Assembly: GCA_027924585.1 (NCBI GenBank)
Contig: BSBM01000753.1
Location: 25,796,001-25,860,000, forward strand
DNA from: Larix kaempferi
Taxonomy: Eukaryota > Streptophyta > Pinopsida > Pinales > Pinaceae
DNA: 64,000 nt
Direction: 5' to 3'
Part shown: piece by piece, positions 21,416 through 34,669 of the stretch
Layout of the letters: every line of letters begins with the position of its first letter
How positions within the stretch are numbered: the first letter of the stretch is position 1
Translations under genes and position numbers: made by a program
The notes under the pieces: generated by a model
The model's database searches: none
Seen by the model: only the letters and a program-made list of their open reading frames with translations
What the model was told of the DNA's origin: nothing

Positions 21416-21633
21416 CGACTTTTGGGAAAATCAAAGCTTTCCACAACTCACCAAAAAAACACAAAACACAGGCATTTTGAAAGGGAAAATTGCTAAGTTA
21501 ATCAAATCATTACAATGCAATAAAATCATGATGAAAAACCCCAAAATGACCATGTGATTTAATCATTACCTTTGCATATAAAAATCCGGGGCTCCATGTT
21601 TTCAAGAAAACATGGGATCTGTTGTACCTACAA

Positions 21634-23115
21634 CAATGGTGACTGGCTGGGACGAACCAGTTATCTCTGTAAATAAAAACTGTAATTAAAAGGGAGATAT
21701 GTCAGCAAACTTATGTTTCAACCTATAATTTACAAAATGTTCTCACAAAACATGATCAAAACAACAGAGTTAGTCTTATGATTGATATATCCCCATCCAA
21801 AACCATTTAATAATGATGTTTATGTGACAAGGCAGTCTTAGAAGTAAACAAGAATCCTTTACCTTTACGTAGTCACATGAAGGCGGTTTAGGATGAGCCT
21901 CAAAGCAGACTTAGATCCATTCTGGGTTACCAAATCTTGAATCACCTTGACTTTATCAATTATTAACTTATGTACATACACATTACTCACAATGTATACA
22001 TTTTTTCCCCCTTTTTTATATTCTTTTTTCTTTTTCTTTTTCTTTTCAAACCCGAATGAAAATATGAAAAAAAGAATTTTGCTGATACACGGTCATTGCC
22101 CTGACTTGGTGATCAGATATTGGCAATGACATTCACCAACCTGATCTGGAAACTGAACTAGCCAGCTCGGTAAGGAGACTCCCTGTCTTTCAGCTTTTGA
22201 CACTAAAAGAAATTACCATGGCTTGGTAACCATATGTGGTAATTTCAGTCCAAAATCAGACCCATGATCATGGTAGGGATGGCTTGTAATAAGACCCCCC
22301 TATCCTTATATACAACAAACTGTCTTACAAAGGAAAACAAGATTTATTAGTGCATAAATTACAAGACACTACCATGGCTTGGTAACCATATGACAATAAT
22401 GTTACTCACCGATGTTTTGTAGATCATGAATGGACTGACCTATGATAGGATCTTCGAACTTCCAGCAGCAGCTGAAAGTCATCTCCCAAGTTTGGTGGCT
22501 TCATGTGGAGATGTCATTCCACTTAAGCATATATGAACATAATGGGATGGCTTATAATAAGATCCCCCATCTTCCAATGTACAATTATTAAGGTGAATCA
22601 TTTCAAGGTGATCAGAATGGGACCCATAATAGATAAGGATGGCAAGGCTATGAATATATGCTGCCATTCACTAGTGAAACATAAGGCAGGAAAACCAATT
22701 GCTTCCTCAACTTCAATTAGCCAGATAAAACATCCATAAAGATATTGATTAAGGTGGGAAGGTGTCAATCAAAGCTTTTCCATTATTGACTGTTGATTTT
22801 ATGGAAAATATTTTCTAATGTGGGCTGAGTGAAATTAAACTGACATTACAACCTGGAAACTTCAGATTAAATTAACTTTGAAACACACTGTTCAACAGCC
22901 TTTTCCACATGTGTGGACATTATTCAAAGAAAAAACAATGTACAAAAGAAAAATTAAATGAAAACAAAGCAGGAAAGCAAACAAACCACACTTTATGTAC
23001 AGTAAGTGAATCTGCTCAATAAAACAAAATACATTTTGAGCAATTGCACATTCACTGGGTAGGTGTCTGTGATACCTTCCAGTGTCTGCAATCGGACACT
23101 ACTAGGACCAAGCTT
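21634..23115 (-). other. Element K 3' noncoding region between integrase and left LTR
   Basis: No gene is supported here. It contains two copies of a short palindrome, TTACCATGGCTTGGTAA at 22213-22229 and a near copy at 22369-22385, and two copies of GGGATGGCTT(G/A)TAATAAGA at about 22278 and 22543. A pyrimidine run lies at 22015-22048 (TTTTTTCTTTTTCTTTTTCT type). No purine tract is visible directly beside the LTR at 21634, which is unusual. Confidence 0.6.
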
Positions 23116-24250
23116 TTATGTAACAATGAATGGTCTTATCCCTAAGCATTGGAACTTGGTGTAATCATTCTTATCTTTGTGTTGCTTGTCCCACTTTAGC
23201 ACCAAGTCCCCCATAGTAAACTCCTTGTCATATGAGGACTTCTCATCAAACCACCTCTTTACTAGCTGCTGATGTTGATACAAATTGTTTTTGGACTTCT
23301 CCCTTTCTTCTTCCAGCTTGAGTAACATATCAATTCTGTGCTGAAGTGGGGAAGAATCATCCTCTTGTATAGACCGTGCCAATTGTAGTGAAGGAATCAT
23401 GAGGTTGGATGGCAAGATGGCCTCTTTACCATAAACTAGACAGTAAGGGGAATTTCCTATGGCTGCCTCTGGGGTGACTCAGTCTTCCCAAAGAGCATTG
23501 TATAGCTGGGTGTGCCAATCTCAATGGTGAGTAGCAACTGTCTTCTTCAGGATGTTAATCAAGTTTTTGTTGGAAGACTCTACTAGTCCATTCCCTTGTG
23601 GAAAATAATTGGCAGAAAACTTCATATTTATCCCTTTTTCAAGGGCATACTGTGTAAGATCAATGGAAGAAAAATAAGACGCATTGTCAAACACTAGAAA
23701 TTCAGGGGCACCAAACCTAGTGACTATTTGGCTTTCAAGGAAGGATATTACTTGGTTTTCATTGCATTGTTTGAAGGGGATTGCCTCTACCCATCTGGTA
23801 AAGTAGTCTATGGCTATTAAGATGTACTTGTGCTGCAGGGATGAAGCAGGGTTGATGGGTCCAACAAAATCCAGTCCCCATTGTTGAAATGGAAACTGAA
23901 CTGTTACTGGCTGCAAAGGAAACACTGGTTTTTTCACTTTCCCAACACACTTCTAGCATGCTTCACATCTTCTAACATATGAGTATGCATATTTGAACAA
24001 AGTAGGCCAGAGTATCCTACTCTCAGGATCTTATGTGCAGTGGTTTCTCCTGAGAAGTGGCCTCCGACAGGTCCTGCATGAAATTGAAAAAGAATATTAT
24101 CAGTTTCTTCCTTCTCTAAACATATGAGGAAAACACCATCATTATTCTTCCTAAATAAAACCCCATCTATGAATTGATATAGTGTACCTTTTAACCTTAG
24201 AGCTTTGTGTTTTTTAAAGTCAAGGGTTTCAGGAGCAAACCCATGGGTAA
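23116..24250 (-). pseudogene. Element K integrase
   Basis: The zinc region is HAGPVGGHFSGETTAHKILR, with the Cys pair decayed (EDVKHARSVLGK). The catalytic core at 23521-23937 shows QWGLDFVGPINPA (first Asp), FLVFDNASYF (second Asp) and NYFPQGNGLVESSNKNLI (Glu). The C-terminal part at 23116-23415 has MGDLVLKWDKQHKDK. Stops near 23480 and 23940 break the frame. The D-D-E residues remain. Confidence 0.9.
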
Positions 24251-24399
24251 GGAAGAATTTAATGTCATCATACCATTCAGATGTTTGAGTTGTGATAACA
24301 TTAACAAAACCTGTTGTTGTACTCTCTTCTTGCTCCCACTCAATCTGTTGTTGTACAGGATCATTAGATTGAGCGGTTAGCAGACACAAGCCTTGGCCT

Positions 24400-24880
24400 T
24401 TCACGATCTTTGTTAGTCTTATCTCGAGATCATATTTTTGCAAAATTGTCATCCAGTGAGCCTCTTTTCACCCAGTTCTTTTTGAACTAGAACATTTCTG
24501 ATAGTTGCGTAAGGAACAATGACCTTAGTCCGAGATTTCAATAAATATGGTCTAAAATGTTTTACCGATTTATAGACCGTGTAAGCTTGTTTATCGATCT
24601 AGGAGTAGTTGATTTCCGCTCCTTTGAATGTGGAGCTCATGAATGAAATAGGGATTTCAACATCATTATCATGTTTTTGTGTAAGGACAACTGTGTAAGA
24701 GAAGTCAGTAGAAAACATATACAAAATAAAATCATTGTTGAAGTCTGGAGACATCAAAGCGGGAGCTTCCGCAATGGCTCTCCGGATTTCAACAAAAGCA
24801 TTTCTTTGTTCCTCCGACCACTTAAACTGAGCATCTTTTTTAACCAATTGTTGCAACGACTTAACAATTTGAGCAAAATT
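24400..24880 (-). pseudogene. Element K standard RNase H (catalytic site degenerate)
   Basis: The domain follows RT. The first catalytic box reads FILYMFSTDFSYTVVLTQ where Gypsy elements normally have LYTDAS, so the Asp position holds Phe. The tail LTKIVKGQGLCLLTAQ stands where other elements have G-x-x-N-x-x-A-D-x-L-S. The nearby second RNase H of this element may have replaced its function, as known for Tat elements. Confidence 0.75.
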
Positions 24881-25800
24881 CAGAACAAATCTACGAACAA
24901 AATTAATCTTACTAAGCAAATATTGCATGGCTTTATGTGACCCAGGTAGGCCAATCTTCACAATGGCTTTTGTGCGTTCTGGATCAATGATCATGCCTTC
25001 TTTCGAAACAATAAAACCCAACAACTTACCTTCAGTGACTGCAAATATGGATTTTTTCAGGTTCAATGAGATTCCATATATTCTGTAGTGCTCGAACACC
25101 TATTTCAAAGCAGACAAATTCATGTAATTTTTTAGAATAAATGGTAATATCATCTAAATATACAACGACATAATTGTGAATCAATCCCCTAAAAGATATG
25201 TCCATAGCTCTTTGAAAGGTAGAACCAGCATTTATCATCCCAAAAGGAATTCGCCTGTGGGAAAAGGTTCCCCAACGGGTCCTAAAGGTTGTTTTTAGTT
25301 GATCATCAGGGGAAACTAGGACTTGGTTATATCCTGAGAAGCCATCGAGGAGAGAAAAAATTTCAAACCCTGCTACTTTCTATAGAATCCGCTCCATAGG
25401 AGGAACAAGGTAGTTGTCCTTTTCAGAAGCTTCGTTTAAGTTTCTGAAATTGACATAGAGTTTGATCTCCCCATTCTTCTTGCGAATAGGTATCATATTA
25501 GAAATCCAATGTGTATGTTTGACAGGGAATACAATTATTGCATCCAATAGCTTCTCAAGCTCCTTCTTGATAGAGGGTTCCAGACTAGGATGCATCTTCC
25601 TCAAATTTTGCTGATAAGGTTTTACTTCAAGTTTCATTGGAATATTATGGTGCATGATACTGGTGTCAAAAGTTTTGAGTTCATCGTATGTCCATGCAAA
25701 GACATCTTTAAACCCTTTGCATAGTTTGATAAAAGATTTTTTTTCCTCAGCAGAGAAATCAACTCCTATATTGATGAAATGATGATTCTGTTCAGTTCCT
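24881..25800 (-). pseudogene. Element K reverse transcriptase
   Basis: Pieces in order: SIMHHNIPMKLEVKPYQQN, then KLLDAIIVFPVKHTHWISNM and KKNGEIKLYVNFRNLNEA (25380-25655); GSTFQRAMDISFRGL and VVVYLDDITIYSKK (25032-25238, catalytic pair intact); GISLNLKKSIFAVTEGKLLG and GFIVSKEGMIIDPERTKAI (24599-25099). Stops or shifts separate the pieces near 25380 and 25100. The sequence VVYLDD with Tat-like surrounding residues fits the lineage suggested by the second RNase H. Confidence 0.88.
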
Positions 25801-25832
25801 AAGTTGATAGGCTCATAGTTGAGGGATGAACT

Positions 25833-26660
25833 CTAGGTTTTACAATTGGTCTTTTTCTTAAACTTATCTTGTAGATCGTAATATTTCTCCAGGTTGATGA
25901 CTGATTTAGGGATAAGATTGGAAAGATGAAGGGAATCAGACAAAGACTTCTCATGCTCAGCTTCATCTATTGCCACATCTTGAAACGTGTCCTGGGATTT
26001 AAGAATGTCTAATATTTGTTGGTCATCATCAAACACTTTCCAATTAGTCACATTATCAGGAATGGAAGGCCTGTACATAAGTTCAATTGAAAAAGTGTTA
26101 GGGGACAAACCTTCTGGTGGAGTCAACCTGGATGCAGTATTATCTAGAAAATTTGCATCAAAATTATGTGATTTGGGGACTGACTTAATGTTAAATGCAT
26201 AAAAAGAATTAGTTAAGTCCCTTACCAATTTCTGATAGTTAATCAAACGAGGAGATAAACAATGGATCTGGTTTCTCACCTGTTTTACTATGATATCAGA
26301 ATCTCCATGACATTCAATTACCTGGGCACCCATGTCAATTGCCTTCCTGAGTCCTTGGACCAAGGCCTCATACTCAACTATGTTGTTGGTGCATTCAAAC
26401 TCAAGCCTGCAGGAAATCATAGTTTTGGTTCCTTTTGGATCAATCAAGACACAACTTGCACCAGCTCCATATTTAGATCTAGAACCATAAAAAATAGAGT
26501 CCACGCATTCAAGTCTATTCTAAAATTAGTATTTACATTGTATACATTATGTACAACCGTACCTGAGAATGGAACATAAGTAAGATTGACAATTTGAGAC
26601 TGATTCTGTAAGTTCTCAGCTGGTGACAAATCCGCAGGTAGATCCCCAAAAAATGTATCG
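25833..26660 (-). pseudogene. Element K second RNase H (plant/archaeal-type, aRNH) between protease and RT
   Basis: A complete RNase HI fold signature lies upstream of RT. On one frame WTLFF ends at a T run near 26493; the next frame continues YGSRSKYGAGASCVLIDPKG, so the DGS motif has become YGS and a one-base shift occurred. The remaining residues are present: Glu in CTNNIVEYEALVQGLR, Asp in ECHGDSDIIVKQVRNQ, and a final Asp in SHNFDANFLDNTASRL. This matches the extra RNase H (RVT_3 type) of Tat-lineage Gypsy elements. The position before RT is odd: in the Tat elements I know it follows the standard RNase H. RT sits about 180 bp further along. Confidence 0.82.
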
Positions 26661-26851
26661 AAAGTGTAATGTTCCACATGGGAGCTGAAATATGCAGCAG
26701 GCTCGGCTAGGATCATTCAAATCTGTGACAATTTGTTTCATATAAGGTTTCCTGCTGATTTTAATTCTGTTTGGCCTTCCATTGTAGGGAAGCCATAAGA
26801 GAGACCAGTCAGTAGCAAAGTATCCTTTGATATTTTCTGACCAATATCTGC

Positions 26852-27469
26852 TCAACCCATTTTAGAGATGTCAGCCACAATAATATCCACAGTCTGGTGG
26901 ATTTTGGGGTCAGTAGATAGTGTTAACAAGACATTCTTCAGTTTTCCCACTACCCTAACTTTGGATCTGTCAAGTTGAAAAATTTGAGTAGGGAAAGGCT
27001 CCAAAGAGGCATTTAAATTTTTGTAGACAAATAAAGGCATCACATTCGATGAAGCCCCTGAATCTATCATACAATTATGGACATTTCTATTGAAAACTTC
27101 AAAGGTAAGCAAGAAAGGAGGTGTTTTCTTGCTACTTGGTTTTTGATTTCCAGGATTAGAGTATGTCTCAAGATTTTTGTTCTGAGCCTCCCTGGGCTTG
27201 TTGACAATAATGATTTTGGGAAGACTATCTCTCATCGCACGGATTCTCAGAAGTTCAAAAAGAGAAATATTGGCTTTTACTCTTTTCAAGTCCCCAATCA
27301 GGCTGTATTCTATTTCAGGAATTAAAGTGTCCTTAACTATTGGTGCTTTACCTCTGTTTGGCGTGGGTGTTGAAGTGGAAGCTTCTTGTGTGGGTTGTCC
27401 TTTACTACTTGTATTATAGGGATGTTGGACATTAAAGACATCCTCAGGCTCATCTTCCTCCTCAGCCAT
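26852..27469 (-). pseudogene. Element K aspartic protease
   Basis: The active site is intact at HNCMIDSGASSNVMPLFVYK (D-S-G). The rest includes LDRSKVRVVGKLKNVLLTL and VDIIVADISKMG. The first 60-70 residues are an acidic then Pro/Thr-rich linker. The frame is open for 205 residues. This is the best-kept coding part of element K besides the integrase core. Confidence 0.85.
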
Positions 27470-27475
27470 GGGAAG

Positions 27476-28965
27476 TTATGAAAATAAGCTAATTGTGTTC
27501 ATCTGCTGATCTTCTACTTCATCTAGTGGTTCCAGATCTTGGTTCCCTTGTGGATTTTCATCTTGCTGATCGGGAGAATTATGTGATTCTGAAACCAAAG
27601 CCTTAAAGGTAGAAATAATTTCTTCAGAGTTCAATCCTTCATCAGGATTAGGTGGGACTTGGTTTTGTGGGGGTTGGTAAGGTCTTCTGAAAGGTTGTCT
27701 ATTGAACCCACTGTTATTGTTCTGGTTTTCTGTGTTTCCCTTCTTTAGGTCTACCATTTCATTTTATATCTTTTGGAGGAACTTCTTCATGTCATTCATC
27801 TCAAATGGGTCCTTGTTTTGCACTGTGGGGTTTGGAGGATTTTCTTGCTTTCTTTTGGAGGTAGAAGGTTGTTCAGCTGGAGCATCAAGGTTACCTTTTA
27901 AACAAAATATGTCTTTTTCAACCTGAATAGCCTTAGCAAAGGCCTCCTACAAGCTAGCTTTACGTGCTCTTTTTAACCACATAGTAATAGGAACTGGTAA
28001 ACCTTTAACATAATAAGCAACCAGCAGTTCTTCCGCAGGAAGAATAGTGGCCGAGATTCTATTTTTCAAATATGAAAACCTCTGATTGTAATCTTTAACC
28101 CTTTCCTTGCCTCTAATTTTCATTGAGGACAAGTCTATAAACAAGTATTATGGAGTCTTATCATCTCCAAACTTCTGGATGAAAATTTTTCCAAAGTCAT
28201 CCCATGAAGAAATGGATATGGATTCCAAGGCAACATACCAAGTGGATGCTTTTCCTTGGAAGGTGTAAGGGAAAAATCTACAGACTACATCTTCATGGAC
28301 GACATTCCTAAGTCTGATGGTCTACATAAAAATTTTAATGTGATCAAGGGCAGGTGATTTTTCATTAGGATCAAACTTAGGGAGCCACTTTTCAGGGTTT
28401 TTAGGGAGTCTGTGTTGTTCTCCAACTATAAACACAACATGCTGGTCCAACCAGGCTTTGTTTCCACCTTCTGCCATGGGTATGTATTCCGAATATGAAC
28501 TGGAGTCTGACTCACTATGTGATGATTCCTCGGATGAAGGAGGTGTCGATGGTGTTCCACCTGTGGCAATGTTTGGTTGATCTTGTTCTGTTTCCTCGAA
28601 TAATGTGTCTAGGTTGAAATAGGGAAGCAGATTGTGTCGAGGTGAATTATGTTGTTCAAGATTCTGGTCACCTATATTTTGATTATCTGAATTATTACCT
28701 TGTGGATCAATGTTCTGGTGATGTTGAATTGCTGCTAATCCAAGATTATGCTCTTTAGCGATTCTTTGTTGTAACCCAACAACACTATCAGAAGAACCTT
28801 TGAGTAATTGTTCGAGAGTGAGGGGTCCCCTAGTGGGTGATATAAAATGATATCGGATCTCCTAGTTTCCTTCTCTATTACAGGGGTAGCAGGAATGACA
28901 TTTGGATCTTGCACCGGTTGTTTTGCAGAGGTTGATTCCCGCGTATGGCTACGGGTGACAATCAA
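27476..28965 (-). pseudogene. Element K Gag
   Basis: Capsid-type sequence can be read near 28140-28480 (KNPEKWLPKFDPNEKSPALD, TFQGKASTWYVALESISISS, WDDFGKIFIQKFGDDKTP) and at 27947-28144 (VKDYNQRFSYLKNRISATIL). The N-terminal piece at 28735-28965 is Thr/Ser-rich. The C-terminal piece at 27476-27757 is Asn/Gln/Pro-rich (NRQPFRRPYQPPQNQVPP). I see no zinc knuckle. Several stops break the frame. Confidence 0.75.
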
Positions 28966-29020
28966 TATTCTTGTTGGAGGAGGTTTGCTGGTGTTTCATT
29001 TAGGCATAATTTGCTTATGG

Positions 29021-29037
29021 CCCTCCTTCTAGCACCA
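29021..29037 (-). promoter_or_regulatory. Element K primer binding site
   Basis: Two bases after the 5' LTR end (GGGGCTTCAACA AA) the minus strand reads TGGTGCTAGAAGGAGGG. It starts TGG as expected for a tRNA-primed site. The tRNA is not assigned. Confidence 0.55.
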
Positions 29038-32000
29038 TTTGTTGAAGCCCCAGATGTGTAGGTTGTTGGAATGGGTTCCAAGGCTAACAACAGAGGGTGA
29101 AAACCTAGACTGAAAGGATTCAAAAGGTTCCGCGCAATAATATTTCTATCCCCAACCTGTTTGGTGTAGTTAACTCCCACGGATACAAAGGCCTCTGCTG
29201 GCACTTATGGGGTTTGATCCTAAAAGGATCCGTCTTTCTGTGGGGGAAGGTTAAAGAGTCTCAACTTCTAAATGGATCTAAACCTAGGACAAATCTACCT
29301 TAAAGGAAATCTAAACTAAGTTAGATCTAATCTATAGGAGTGTTTTGTTTGTGTGCAGGATAATTTGGTTTGAGTTTTAATAAGTCATCTCACCAACTTA
29401 ATAGAAATGTGAAATTGGATCTCTTCTTATTACTTCAAAATATAATCAGGTAATGAAAATTAACTGATAATAGTTTAAAGGTTGAGTGCATGCAAGACTA
29501 TCCTGTAGTTCTTATGCTAATTGAAAAATTAACATGAATTATTAATTTATGTGAATCATTTGCAGAAATAGATAAATATTTTAATTAAATAAATTCAATT
29601 AAAACATAAAGATACACAGATAATGAATTAAGACAAATCTAAATCATAGATCAATAAATTAATGATTAATTGCAAAAGGATAAACAATATTCATTCAGTA
29701 ATTAAGGTAAATAAATCAGATATCATCAAATAAATTTGATAACATAAACAAAGAAGATGTCAAAACTAACTTTCCTCATAAGGTCTACAAAAAATTACAA
29801 GATCTCTGTGAAGCAGCGTTTCTCCAGTCCTTCTTTGGTGATTTTCTCCCCCCCCTACCCCATGAGACTTCTACCCTTTAAATAATAATTACAAAATAGT
29901 TACAAAGGATAGACTTACCATAAAACATGAATTACAAAATCAACTAATCTAAGAATAACCAAGGGAAGCTTGCCACTTGTCTGATACTTCCAACAACTGA
30001 TCAATATCTAGAAAATTCACTGATTCGAGCCCCAACTAGGCATCACAAGTGAAGGAATCGATTTCATTCTTGGCCATATTATGCAAGGTGTGCAGAAATA
30101 TGTGGATCTTGCCTTCTATATTGATAGGTTGCTTGATAAATTGATCCACATCAGCAATTTGGATGTGATCGAGCTGCTGGATCCTTTCTTTGACTTCCCC
30201 ACATCTGCGTTCAACCTACTCTATCATTTGCAGTTCCATTCTTCTATAACTCAAAACCTTAGTTTTGAGCTCTTGTTGATATTGGAGAATGTGACTCTGT
30301 TCCTCTTTGCTTTTGGCCCTCACTAGGAATTCAGAGAAAATATTCACTCCCTGATAAATGGAATTATCAGGAATGTCTTCATGGGCATAATCAGTCTTTA
30401 TGTGTTCCTGTTTGAATTGAGCATCAAGGAATGCTTTAGGGTCATGCATCCTTTTGGGAGAAAGCCCCAATTTCAGAGAAGCAATCGTCTTTCCCAATAC
30501 TGCAGCCCAAGTCGAAGCTGTAATGACTAAATGTCCAAGGTTTAGGGGAAAATTAGGCCATCCCCGCCTCCTAGGTTGAGTGTGTCACCTACCCAAATTC
30601 TGAAAATAATATTTTATTTGCAAAAATACTTTATGTTAAATTTTAATTTCAAAGTTTTGAAATTATGACCAAGTTTGGTCAAGGATGAATGTAATTACTG
30701 AATTATTTTTATTTAATAAATTAAAGTAGGAGACAAACACCCAAGGGAACTGTTAAATGAGTGTTCACTGACCCACTAGGAGGAATGGAAGCTGTTGGAA
30801 GGTATGGGACATAGGGAAGCAATTACACTACACCACTAGCTGTTGGTTATGGGACAAATACCCCTAATAATGTGGCATTATCCCCCAGGTGGTGGGAGTG
30901 GGCAGGAAGCTCATTTAATGACCAAGTAACAACTGAAAAGGCCTAGGAAACCTACATAAGGCAAATTCGAATTGAGCAGGCAGCTCTTACACACAATATT
31001 TTCTGTAGAAATATTTCCTCATGTGCATCAGGTGATCACTGAGAGATTCGAATAGGGAGGCTAGTTGTGAGTGTAATCAAAAGTCTACAAACGAATTTGA
31101 TAAGGAGAACCAGAGGTGCTGGTGTAGGTCCTTTGGACTGCTAGTTCTTGAAGATTTGACAACTATTTCTACTGCAAGTGGAGATCCTAAATTCCTAAGT
31201 TTCTTCCTCTTGGTGGTTCAGTGAACAGGCTCGGGGGTCCTAAGGCAAGTACTTGGCTGTCTTCAGGAATTAGTTGGGTGGAACAAGCTCCTTGGGCTGT
31301 TTGTTTCCCTACAGATTAATCCAGGTTTTACTTTTTTCTACTTTATTTCAGTTAATAGTTCTGTTTAAGTAAAATTAGTAATCTTTGTTTTGAAGAAGAA
31401 TTGATCTCTGATTTTATTTAAAGTTTGAATGTCAAAGTTTAATGATATTCTGAATTGAAAATCCAATCTCTACATTTTTCCACATGCCGTTTTATGCATC
31501 GTACTCTAGTGTAGAGAAGCAAATTAAGTATAGATGAAAAGATAGGTAAACTGCCATTTGATTCGATAGATAAGTACAGTGATTGAGTTGTGTTTCATTT
31601 TCTTTCCTATAGCTAAATAACAGTAGTAATTACTATATAGTAACCATTACAGTATAGAATATTCCATTGTTTTCATGAAAAACAAACATTGTTGTTTCCT
31701 GTACAAATACATTGTAATTTTTCTTATCTCTATTATGTTTATAGGAAGTAAAAGTAATTTCAATTTCCATACATCATATCTGTAAATAAATAGAATTGCT
31801 AACAATGGAACAAAGTTGCAAAACAACATTCTTTACACAGTTTTCATATTTCACATTTACATAGTGATTTTTGCATACATCTCCTCCTATGATATGTTCA
31901 TTTATTATTTTAGTATTTCTAGAGAATGAAATTATTGTAAACACTATCTTTCTTTCATCCATATTACTTCCATTTCTGTTACAATCTGTGTACATTTTTC

Positions 32001-34669
32001 AAAGCTGGGGTTTTGTATCAAACCCTAGGTAGTATTTCCAAAAACCTTAACATCGTTTTCCAACTGTTAAATAAACACGATTTACTTACTCATGTACAAA
32101 CTACAGAACAAAACCTAGTTGTCGATTGAAGTTCTTTTCTGAAGTTCATTTATGAAAACATCTTATACATTGAAGGAAAAATGAGAATTTGGGCGTAGCC
32201 CTGTTCCTTTTCTTTTATAAACAAAAGCTATTAAATCAAATCACACAAGAGTTTTTCCATTTATGAAAATGATTACAGTTATGAAGAGCTCGATGGTCCT
32301 ATTATCCATACATAATTTAAACAAATAACATAACTACATTTTCCATTGGTGAGAAATTAACACATAACATACGTAGTTAAACGAGCTTTGGCTCTAACAT
32401 TTTATTAAAAAAACGTAACCCTACAACTTTTCCAAGTTTAAGATCGAACCCAACATAGGTTCCGGCTTCACAAAGGAAGCATCAACTTACAAGTCACATT
32501 ACATTTTCCAAAACGAAAAACTACATAGGGTTTATTCCTTCCTCTAGTTTTCAAAAATGAGTTTTATAACTCCCATTTCGACGAGCTAGGCATAAAAATA
32601 TAAGACTGAGTATCATATAAACAAATGAGGGTCACATCTCTGTACAGTCATCACTTAAATAGAAAAGGTTCTTCAAAGATTTTCGACTGACATACAATGC
32701 CAAATCATGGCGAAAACCTGGTTACTCATCTTATTGAAACCACATCAACCAAAGTTGAAAGGCACCTACGAGGGTTTGAGACGCGGAGCTTACCAGGAAT
32801 GGAGGCATGTCAACCTTTACCAAACCCTTGTCAAAGTCGCCATTCAAACCCTGCAAACTGACATAACAATTCCCGAGAGTTAAACATATTGTTTTATATA
32901 AGCTGTAAGACAAACTTTCAACAAAAGAACCACTGATTTTTCGAAAACGTTTACCTTTTTCTTAGTAACCGTGCTCTATGCATTCGCCAGCAAACGACGA
33001 GCTCCTTGCTGTAGACGAGACTAGGATACTCTAATTCTTCTTTGCAGGAAAGTGATTTCCCACTCAAGACGAAAACAGTAAACTATAAACTCGACAGCAT
33101 TTCAAACCAAAGATCCAACATTGTAGTAACGGCATTACAGTGAGAAAGAACCTGCAACTTAAATCTAATCTACAGGTCATGAGGTCGAAACCTCTTCACA
33201 ATTTTTGGTTAAACCCTAAATTTCAGCAGCTTGTCGTCCTCGCTGCTTGAAACGCAAATGAAATGACACAATTAAAATACATTAATTCACTATCAATCAA
33301 CACCACAATGAAACACTAGGGTTACATCCAACGACACAGATTCATCACAATCAATGTTCATGGGTGTGCCAGCAAGGTTACATTGGGCTTAACAGCCCTT
33401 GTATTTATTGCTCTATCATTTCACATGCACAGACATGCCACCTTGGCCCACATTGGATCGTTCAATATCTAGCTCGTAGGAGTTTTCAAACTTAGAACCA
33501 TTACATAGCGGTTTCTGAAAATCACCGTGACTTTGTTGTTGCATTACGTGGAATGTTAACAATCCCTACCACATGGAGTTTGGTTCAAGCTTTTAATGCA
33601 TGACGGAAACGCTATCTCCACGCCAGCTTGAGGCACATGCCAAATTTAAAGACCCGTCAACTCGTCCATTATGTCGACATTAATACATGTCAGTACTATT
33701 AAATCAACGATATAATCGATATTAGTGATATATATTTTTTTGATAGTAAAGTTGTAAACATTATATTAGCCACGATCTTAGTCATAATACTTATGAGTTT
33801 AATGTTGTGAGTATTATTTGAAATTTAAAACATAATGTTTTTTTTTGAATAGTTTAAAACATGCCAAATTATTGCATAGGATAATAATTCATAATGTTAA
33901 CATGATAATTTTGAATTATCATAATTTTTCATTTTTGCAAATATTAAAAGATAAGAGCTTGTATTTTCTTTAGATTTCAAACAAATCCAATGTTTGGATA
34001 ATAGCATAAAAACCATGCCAATACTATGTATTCATACTCTAATTTCTCAATACAATGCATTTGATGGCTAGCGATACAATTACTACCATAGTGCTGTACA
34101 AGTAATAATTACCTTAATACGACGACCCAAACCAAACTTTAACAACGTCATTGGTTTACGACAACAAAATTAAACAGCATGTAGACTTTCTAAGATGTCA
34201 TTATTATCAACATTGATGAATGATAAGATAGCGTTGAAAAACCAGTAAGTAGTACTAAACATTTTCATACCTGCAGATACTTATTTTCTCGCAAAAGAAT
34301 TCATAACATTTTATATTTCGACGTTGAATTGAATTACACACGCACTCTTAAACTATGCAATCATCGAACTTCTTACCTGTCGTCTGGACATAGAAATATT
34401 TCAATGCTTTAGCGTTGCAGCTAAGTAAACTCCAGGGTACCTCGTAGGACACCCTTGGACATCAAGAAAGAAAACTTTCAGTATCATCTCAAAAGAAAAG
34501 TATCGCATTATATTTCTAACCTGTCAATGCATTTATTACAATAATCATGTTTGTTAAAAATGTGTTAAGTAATCGTTATCAGACTGTTATTAACTCAGAA
34601 AATTAAATTATGTTTATTACTAAACGACTTTTTAATCATTGTTGTTGCAATCAAATATTTATTATTTTA

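Larger units (their letters stand above)
3394..21633 (-). repeat. Left (3') LTR of element K, split by elements G and K-solo
   Basis: The LTR parts are 3394-5393, 17560-17724 and 20290-21633. Read together they follow the right LTR segment by segment: the block at 3394-3760 matches 29040-29400, 4300-4920 matches 29940-30560, 4930-5390 matches 37766-38216, and 20290-21633 matches 38384-39793. The region 3468-4306 is AT-rich downstream LTR sequence with no gene I can support. The LTR begins TGTTG and ends CAACA on either strand. It contains a sense ORF, a hairpin array and a TATA-like box, given separately. Confidence 0.9.
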
